Under the pieces are notes generated by a model, which made no database searches, was not told where the DNA came from, and worked only from the letters and a program-made list of their open reading frames with translations. From contig QFNI01000009.1 of NCBI GenBank assembly GCA_003240775.1, positions 28,730 to 92,729 of the forward strand: a stretch of DNA of 64,000 bases. Direction: 5' to 3'. Below, piece by piece: positions 59,497 through 64,000 of the stretch. The position numbers and the translations under genes were made by a program. Origin of the DNA: Mesorhizobium amorphae (GTDB lineage Bacteria > Pseudomonadota > Alphaproteobacteria > Rhizobiales > Rhizobiaceae). Positions within the stretch are counted from its first letter, which is position 1, and each line of letters starts with the position of its first letter.

Positions 59497-59949
59497 ATGT
59501 TCGCCGACCTGTCTCTCGCAGTGCTGCATCATCTTCTGGTGTTTCCGCTTTTCGCGGTCTTCGTCGCGGAAGCGGCCATCATCCGGGCGGGCATGAACGG
59601 TGCGGCGCTCGACAGGCTCGGGCGGCTCGACATGATGTATGGGATCTTGTCGCTGCTGGTGATCGCGGTCGGCGCGGCGCGCGTGGTGTTCGGCCTGCGC
59701 GGCTGGGACTATTATGCGGGAAACCACGCCTTCTGGGGCAAGATGACGGCGTTCGCCATCGTCGGCATCGTGTCGCTCTGGCCCTCGCGCGCGTTCGTCG
59801 GGTGGCGCAAGGCGGCAGCCGCCGACCCGTCCTACAGCGTGCCGCAGGCGGAAATCGCGCGCGTGCGCCGCTTCATCCACATCGAGGCGCTGTTCTTCGC
59901 GCTGATCGTGATGTTCGCCGCCATGATGGCGCGGGGCGTCGGCGCCTAG
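59497..59949 (+). CDS. DUF2214 family membrane protein
   Basis: A 150-residue membrane protein with four helices. SLAVLHHLLVFPLFAVFVAEA, DMMYGILSLLVIAVGAARVVFG and GNHAFWGKMTAFAIVGIVS fit the DUF2214 family. GAGGAGG lies 8 bases before the ATG. Function is unknown; paired histidines in helix 1 could bind heme or metal (speculation). The stop TAG is the first three bases of a perfect 18-bp palindrome of the dispersed repeat. Confidence 0.83.
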   Translation: MFADLSLAVLHHLLVFPLFAVFVAEAAIIRAGMNGAALDRLGRLDMMYGILSLLVIAVGAARVVFGLRGWDYYAGNHAFWGKMTAFAIVGIVSLWPSRAFVGWRKAAAADPSYSVPQAEIARVRRFIHIEALFFALIVMFAAMMARGVGA

Positions 59950-60053
59950 ACCATTTCCGGTGAAAAAGGATTCACCGGAAATGGTCTAACTTACTGTTTT
60001 TGCAACATTTCCGGACGCAAAACCGCTTCGCACTTTTGCTGGAAATGCTCTAG
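59947..60053. repeat. Dispersed palindromic repeat copy D with companion palindrome
   Basis: Module 2 (59947-59988) is a perfect inverted repeat, TAGACCATTTCCGGTGAA against TTCACCGGAAATGGTCTA with a 6-base loop. Module 1 (60003-60053) is the core repeat in reverse orientation, ending AGCATTTCC / TAG. The two flanking convergent genes take their stop codons from the two outer ends. Confidence 0.88.
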
Positions 60054-60814
60054 TCGAGAACCTCGATCGGGGCCGGCACGTCGCTCGTCTTCACGTCTGC
60101 CAGACACAGGTCCGCGATGATGCAGCGCTCGCATTCGGGGCGGCGGGCCTTGCAGACATAGCGGCCGTGCAGGATCAGCCAGTGATGGGCGCCGAGCATG
60201 TATTCGGCGGGGATCACGGCCAGCAGCCCGCGCTCCACCTGGTCGGGCGTCTTGCCGGGCGCGAGATGGATTCGGTTGCCCAGGCGGAAGATGTGGGTGT
60301 CCACGCCCATGGTCGGATGCCCGAAAGCGTTGTTGCGCACCACATTCGCGGTCTTGCGGCCGACGCCGGGCAGGCGGATCAGTTCTTCCTCCGTTTGCGG
60401 CACCTCTCCGCCGTGGTCGCGGATCAGGGCTTCCGAAAGCAGCGCCACGTTCTTGGCCTTGGCGCGCCACAGGCCGATGGTGCGCACATGGCGGCCGATC
60501 TCTTCTTCGCCCAGCGCGGCCATCTTCTCGGGCGTGTCGGCTATCCTGAACAAGGGCTCGGTCGCGATGTTGACGCTCGCATCCGTCGCCTGGGCCGAAA
60601 GCACCACCGCCACCAGAAGCGTGAAGGGGTTGAGGAAGGCGAGGTCGCTCTTGGGGTTGGGCCGCTGCAGCCGGAAGCGGCGAAACATCTCGTCGATCTC
60701 GTCGGGCATGTAGAGGCAGCCCTTGGGCCAGCCGCGCGGGCGCTTGCCGCGGGGCTTAGCCACTCGCTTCACGACTGCGACAGGAGCGCGGCCCGGGGCT
60801 TTCGGCTGGGGCAT
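60050..60814 (-). CDS. nth: Endonuclease III (DNA glycosylase/AP lyase)
   Basis: Base-excision repair enzyme for oxidised pyrimidines, 254 residues with a basic N-terminal extension common in this lineage. The helix-hairpin-helix LPGVGRKTANVVRNNAFG has the catalytic Lys and VDTHIFRL the Asp. The C-terminal [4Fe-4S] site is complete as C-x6-C-x2-C-x5-C in CKARRPECERCIIADLC. The TAG stop lies at the end of repeat copy D. It is divergent from the DUF2244 gene, 33 bases apart. Confidence 0.95.
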   Translation of the reverse strand: MPQPKAPGRAPVAVVKRVAKPRGKRPRGWPKGCLYMPDEIDEMFRRFRLQRPNPKSDLAFLNPFTLLVAVVLSAQATDASVNIATEPLFRIADTPEKMAALGEEEIGRHVRTIGLWRAKAKNVALLSEALIRDHGGEVPQTEEELIRLPGVGRKTANVVRNNAFGHPTMGVDTHIFRLGNRIHLAPGKTPDQVERGLLAVIPAEYMLGAHHWLILHGRYVCKARRPECERCIIADLCLADVKTSDVPAPIEVLD

Positions 60815-60847
60815 CGGAGACCTATAAAGGAGCGGAGGAACTGACCC

Positions 60848-61357
60848 GTGCGAGAAGCGATGGCTCAATCCAACGCAATCCCATATGCCGCCGACGAACC
60901 GTTCTTCAAGGCGCTGCTGACGCCCCATCGCAGCCTGGGCCGCACCGGCTTTGTGGTGCTGATGGGGACGCTCGCCTTCGCCTGGGGCGTGACGGGGCTG
61001 TTCTTTCTCGCGCATGGCGCATGGCCCGTGGCGGGCTTCTTCGGGCTCGACCTTCTCGCGGTCTACATCGCTTTCCGCCTCAACTACCGCGCGGGCCGGG
61101 CGCGCGAGGAGGTGTCGGTGTCGCGCACCGAGCTTTCGATCCGCAAGGTGGCGCCCTCGGGCAAGGCGCAGGCTTTCAGCCTCAACCCGTTCTGGTGCCG
61201 GTTCCGGGTCGGGCGCCATCCCGAGATCGGCGTCACCCACATGACGGTGGTGAGCCGCGAGGAGACCGTGCCCATCGGCACCTTCCTCAACCCCGACGAC
61301 CGGGAAAGCTTCGCCTCGGCCTTCAGCAAGGCGCTGGCCACCGCGCGGGCAGGCTGA
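60848..61357 (+). CDS. DUF2244 family membrane protein
   Basis: A 169-residue protein with two N-terminal helices (LGRTGFVVLMGTLAFAWGV and GAWPVAGFFGLDLLAVYIAF) and a C-terminal soluble beta domain (EEVSVSRTELSIRKV, GTFLNPDDRESFASAF). All match DUF2244, an alphaproteobacterial family of unknown role. GTG 60848 has GGAGG 9 bases upstream; an ATG four codons later is the alternative. Divergent from nth. Confidence 0.86.
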   Translation: MREAMAQSNAIPYAADEPFFKALLTPHRSLGRTGFVVLMGTLAFAWGVTGLFFLAHGAWPVAGFFGLDLLAVYIAFRLNYRAGRAREEVSVSRTELSIRKVAPSGKAQAFSLNPFWCRFRVGRHPEIGVTHMTVVSREETVPIGTFLNPDDRESFASAFSKALATARAG

Positions 61358-61381
61358 GCCCGCCCGCGCGAGGCCGTCTCG

Positions 61382-61870
61382 TCAGTCGGTGAGGTCCGCA
61401 GGCACCCTGCCGCCGTTTTCGGCCAGCTTGCGCATCAGGGCCTTGTGCAGCCAGGTGTTCATGGCCGCGGAATCGTTGGTGTCGCCCGTGTAGTTCAGCT
61501 CGGTCGCCAGTTCCTTGCGCGCGGCGAGGCTGCTGTCGAGGTCGAGCGCCTTCATCAGGTCGACGATGGAATGGCGCCAGTCGAGCTTCTGGCCCCTGCC
61601 GGCCGCAGCCTTCTCGAGAATGGCGGCGACGTCGACATCGGATGCCTTCGTGGCGGGGGCTGCGGGTGCGGGCGCCGGCTGCGCGGGGGCAGGGGCCGGC
61701 GCGTTCTGTGCCGTGGTCTGCGGCGCGGGCGCAGGCGCAGGGGATGCGCCGCCGGGAACGGATGCGGTGGAAGCCGTGCGCGGCTGCTGGGGGGCGGCCG
61801 TCGTGGTGGGGGCGGCCGGCTTCTCGTCCTCACCCCAGATTGCGCTCTTGATGCGGTCGAATATGCCCAT
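61382..61870 (-). CDS. DUF3597 domain protein
   Basis: A 162-residue protein with an N-terminal MGIFDRIKSAIWG, a Pro/Ala-rich linker of about 55 residues and the C-terminal DUF3597 domain (DWRHSIVDLMKALDLDSSLAARKELA, YTGDTNDSAAMNTWLHKALMRKLAENGG). The linker suggests a tethered structure. Function is unknown; relatives occur beside cell-envelope genes. No signal peptide is evident. It is convergent with the DUF2244 gene. Confidence 0.87.
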   Translation of the reverse strand: MGIFDRIKSAIWGEDEKPAAPTTTAAPQQPRTASTASVPGGASPAPAPAPQTTAQNAPAPAPAQPAPAPAAPATKASDVDVAAILEKAAAGRGQKLDWRHSIVDLMKALDLDSSLAARKELATELNYTGDTNDSAAMNTWLHKALMRKLAENGGRVPADLTD

Positions 61871-61954
61871 GATCCTCTCCTTGGATGAAGCGCGGCCTTT
61901 GCGCCGCGCGGAAGAAGAAACGTTCGGGAAGGGGCGTGGTTGCCGCGCGCGCCG

Positions 61955-62890
61955 TCAGAGGCGGCCGACGCGCTCGGTCAAAAGCGCGAAGAAGCCGTCC
62001 GCATCGATCTCGCGCATCACGCGCGCGTTCTTTCTGCGCTCGGTGACGCCCCACCAGTCCACCACCGTCATGCCGGCGGTGAGCGGGGAGGCGGTCTCGA
62101 TCTCCACATTGCACTCGCGGCCCGAAAACAGCTCGGGCTTGAGGATGTAGGCGATCGTGCAGGGGTCGTGCAGCGGCCCGCCATCGGTGCCGTATTTCTC
62201 CTCGTCGAAGCGCTCGAAGAAATCCAGAAGCGCCACGGCCGCGTCGCCCGCCGCCGTGCCGAGCGCGCCGAAACCCGCGATCCGGGCCTTGGTGGTCAGC
62301 GCCTTGTGGGTCACGTCGAGCGGCATCATCACGATGGGCGCGCCAGAGGCGAACACGCGCGCGGCGGCCTCGGGGTCCACATAGATGTTGAACTCGGCGG
62401 CCGGCGTGATGTTGCCGCCCTCGAAGAAGCCGCCGCCCATCAAAACGATTTCCCCGATGCGCTCGGCGATCCTCGGCTCGCGGATCAGCGCCATCGCGAT
62501 GTTGGTGAGCGGCCCGAGCGGGCAGAGCGTCACGGTGCCGGGCGGGTGCGCCATGAGCGTGCGGATGATGAAATCGACGCCGTGCTCGTCCTGCAGCGCC
62601 ATCGCGGGCTCGGGCAGGTCGGGCCCGTCGAGGCCGGTCTTGCCGTGAACGTGCTCGGCGGTGACGAGGGGGCGCACGAGCGGGCGGTCGGCGCCGCGAA
62701 ACACGGGCACGTCGGGCCGCTTGCAGAGTTCGCAGATCTTGCGCGCGTTGCGTTCGGTCAGGTGCAGCGGCACGTTGCCCGCGACCGCGGTGATGCCCAG
62801 GACCTCGATCTCGTCGGGGCTTCCAAGCGCCAGCATGATGGCCAGCGCGTCGTCCTGGCCGGGGTCGGTGTCGATGATGATCTTGCGCAA
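61955..62890 (-). CDS. Nucleoside hydrolase (inosine-uridine preferring type)
   Basis: Releases bases from ribonucleosides; 311 residues from TTG 62890. The calcium-binding signature is IIIDTDPGQDDALA right at the N-terminus, and GPLTNIAMAL, LMGGGFFEGGNITPAAEFNIYVDP and LHDPCTIAYIL are family motifs. TTG 62890 has GGAGA 7 bases upstream and gives the standard N-terminus and length; the frame also opens at a TTG 12 codons upstream. No ATG is available near the family start. Divergent from hsp20. Confidence 0.9.
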   Translation of the reverse strand: MRKIIIDTDPGQDDALAIMLALGSPDEIEVLGITAVAGNVPLHLTERNARKICELCKRPDVPVFRGADRPLVRPLVTAEHVHGKTGLDGPDLPEPAMALQDEHGVDFIIRTLMAHPPGTVTLCPLGPLTNIAMALIREPRIAERIGEIVLMGGGFFEGGNITPAAEFNIYVDPEAAARVFASGAPIVMMPLDVTHKALTTKARIAGFGALGTAAGDAAVALLDFFERFDEEKYGTDGGPLHDPCTIAYILKPELFSGRECNVEIETASPLTAGMTVVDWWGVTERRKNARVMREIDADGFFALLTERVGRL

Positions 62891-63012
62891 GCGGGGGTCT
62901 CCGGCAGGCCCGGGCGAATCTTGCAATGGGCCGATGGCGCGACCATATCAGGCAGGCGAACGGGAATGCCAATCGGGTTCCCGCACCGCAGTCGCTCAAG
63001 CCCTGAGGACAG

Positions 63013-63447
63013 ATGACCACGATGACGCGCATGACGCCCTTTTCGAGCCCGCTTCTGCTCGGGTTCGATACGATGGAAAAGACGCTGGAGCGGCTTTCCA
63101 AGACGGGCGATTCCTACCCGCCCTACAATATCGAGCGCCTCAAGGGCGAAGACGGCAAGCCTTCGCGGCTCCGCATCACGCTCGCGGTCGCAGGCTTCGC
63201 CGAGGCCGATCTCGAGGTCACCACCGAGGAGAACCAGCTCGTGGTGCGCGGCCGCCAGGCCGACGACGCCACCCGCGAGTTCCTTCACCGCGGCATCGCG
63301 GCCCGGCAGTTCCAGCGGTCCTTCGTGCTCGCGGACGGCATGAAGGTGGGCGATGCCTGTCTCAGGAACGGCCTGCTCTCGATCGACTTGGAGCGGCCCG
63401 AGCCCGAGCGGCTGGTACGGAAGATAAACATATCGGTGAAAGACTGA
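63013..63447 (+). CDS. Hsp20/alpha-crystallin small heat-shock protein
   Basis: ATP-independent chaperone of 144 residues. The alpha-crystallin domain (about 38-130) shows YNIERL, LAVAGFAEADLEVTTEENQLVVRG, FLHRGIAARQFQRSFVLADG, the LRNGLLSIDL element and a C-terminal KINI motif for oligomerisation. GAGGA lies 6 bases before the ATG. It is followed by a DUF1150 gene, a frequent hsp20 neighbour in Hyphomicrobiales. No ROSE-type thermosensor was recognised upstream. Confidence 0.93.
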   Translation: MTTMTRMTPFSSPLLLGFDTMEKTLERLSKTGDSYPPYNIERLKGEDGKPSRLRITLAVAGFAEADLEVTTEENQLVVRGRQADDATREFLHRGIAARQFQRSFVLADGMKVGDACLRNGLLSIDLERPEPERLVRKINISVKD

Positions 63448-63520
63448 CGGGCCCAGGAACATTCCCCGCGACGGGGAATTGCTTTCCACGTGGGACGTCC
63501 CTTTCCAGGAGGCGCATAGC

Positions 63521-63790
63521 ATGACCGAATTTCACGAAGCCGAGCTCAACGACAGCGTGCTGACCGAAGCCGAGCTCGCCCATCTGGGCGAGGGTGTGGT
63601 GGCCTATCTCCGCGAGATGCAGAGCGACGACCTCAAGAGCAAGTTTCCCGGCCTGCCGGAGATCGCGCCGGGCACCCGTCTCTGGGCGCTGTTTGCGGCC
63701 AACGGCCAGCCGATCCTGTTGTCGGACGAGAAGGATCGCGCCATCGCCGGCGCCTTCCAGAACGACCTGACGCCGGTGGCGATCCACTAA
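63521..63790 (+). CDS. DUF1150 protein
   Basis: An 89-residue protein, MTEFHEAELNDSVLTEAELAHLG then VVAYLREMQSDDLKSKFPGLPEI and LWALFAANGQPILLSDEK, matching the small DUF1150 family. AGGAGG lies 7 bases before ATG 63521. It follows hsp20 by 73 bases and is usually adjacent to it in this order of bacteria, suggesting a role in protein quality control. A strong terminator follows the stop. Confidence 0.92.
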   Translation: MTEFHEAELNDSVLTEAELAHLGEGVVAYLREMQSDDLKSKFPGLPEIAPGTRLWALFAANGQPILLSDEKDRAIAGAFQNDLTPVAIH

Positions 63791-63810
63791 GACCCGTTCA
63801 CGCACTGCCG

Positions 63811-63850
63811 AAAGCCGTTCGGGGCCGCCTCGTGCCCCGGACGGCTTTTT
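63811..63850 (+). terminator. Intrinsic terminator of DUF1150 gene
   Basis: AAAGCCGT (63811-63818) and CGGGGC (63820-63825) pair with GCCCCG (63834-63839) and ACGGCTTT (63841-63848), with a single mismatch between, and run into TT; a strong intrinsic terminator. Confidence 0.9.
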
Positions 63851-63914
63851 GCTGCGGGCCTGCGCCAAAACGTCTTCAACCTTTCGCAGCCCCTTTCCCC
63901 TATTGTCCGGTGCC

Positions 63915-64000
63915 ATGCACGGCATTTCCGCATCTCCCCTGCCACTCCTCACCGATTCCGGCACCTCGCCCTTCGCGTTCCTGGAGGCGGGCTTCTCGAC
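63915..64000 (+). CDS. Start of an unidentified gene (truncated by window end)
   Basis: An ATG at 63915 opens a frame of 28 codons that reaches the window edge without a stop, beginning MHGISASPLPLL. Too little is visible to recognise a family. No clear Shine-Dalgarno precedes it, and the coding claim rests on the open frame, its orientation with the preceding genes and its position after a terminator. Confidence 0.4.
   Translation, partial: MHGISASPLPLLTDSGTSPFAFLEAGFS

Overview
The window is GC-rich alphaproteobacterial chromosome, most likely from a Hyphomicrobiales (Rhizobiales) relative. Pointers are a CP4-type class II AroA, ActS/ActR redox regulators, the FYDLN-acid protein, MmcB, the Hsp20-DUF1150 and cspA-rpsU pairs, and iron-control motifs resembling Irr (ICE) and RirA (TGA-N9-TCA) boxes. 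I see no phage, integrase, transposase, CRISPR array or rRNA. There is one tRNA, Ala-GGC.

Layout. 1-5 kb: the end of a sugar ABC-transporter operon (two permeases and a RhaM-type mutarotase), an IclR regulator, and a divergent M14 deacylase plus PLP dehydratase pair. 5-10.4 kb: tRNA-Ala, the FYDLN protein and aroA-(membrane protein)-cmk-rpsA. 10.5-12.3 kb: DUF2269 protein and an SDR-DoxX fusion. 12.3-19.2 kb: sensory block with a 1291-residue hybrid kinase, heme oxygenase and bacteriophytochrome kinase. 19.4-27.5 kb: an uncharacterised protein, then a leftward acid-sugar operon (L-fuconate dehydratase, aldo/keto reductase, two SDRs, ALDH, a secreted protein) that fits non-phosphorylative L-fucose breakdown, with a SIS protein divergent from it. 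27.9-30.3 kb: cspA, rpsU, FucU/RbsD, ribokinase. 30.3-44.2 kb: iron block with an AraC regulator, TonB-dependent siderophore receptor, ABC exporter, exbB-exbD-tonB, and an imelysin/Bfd/di-heme oxidoreductase/imelysin/DUF1513 operon. 44.2-64 kb: mostly housekeeping genes (EamA, DUF1045, hrpB, actS/actR, mmcB, L,D-transpeptidase, nfu, usp, trpS, glsA, PLD, EEP nuclease, adenosine kinase, nth, nucleoside hydrolase, hsp20).

The iron block is the most coherent larger system: candidate iron-responsive sites precede the AraC gene, the receptor, exbB (near match), the first imelysin and, 14 kb away, nfu. Three families of short palindromic repeats lie between genes. One ~50-bp family (four copies), with a companion palindrome beside two of them, supplies the TAG stop codon of four flanking genes.

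All identifications come from reading the sequence and recalling families. No database search was run. Start codons were chosen by frame, Shine-Dalgarno match, overlap with the upstream gene and expected N-terminus.
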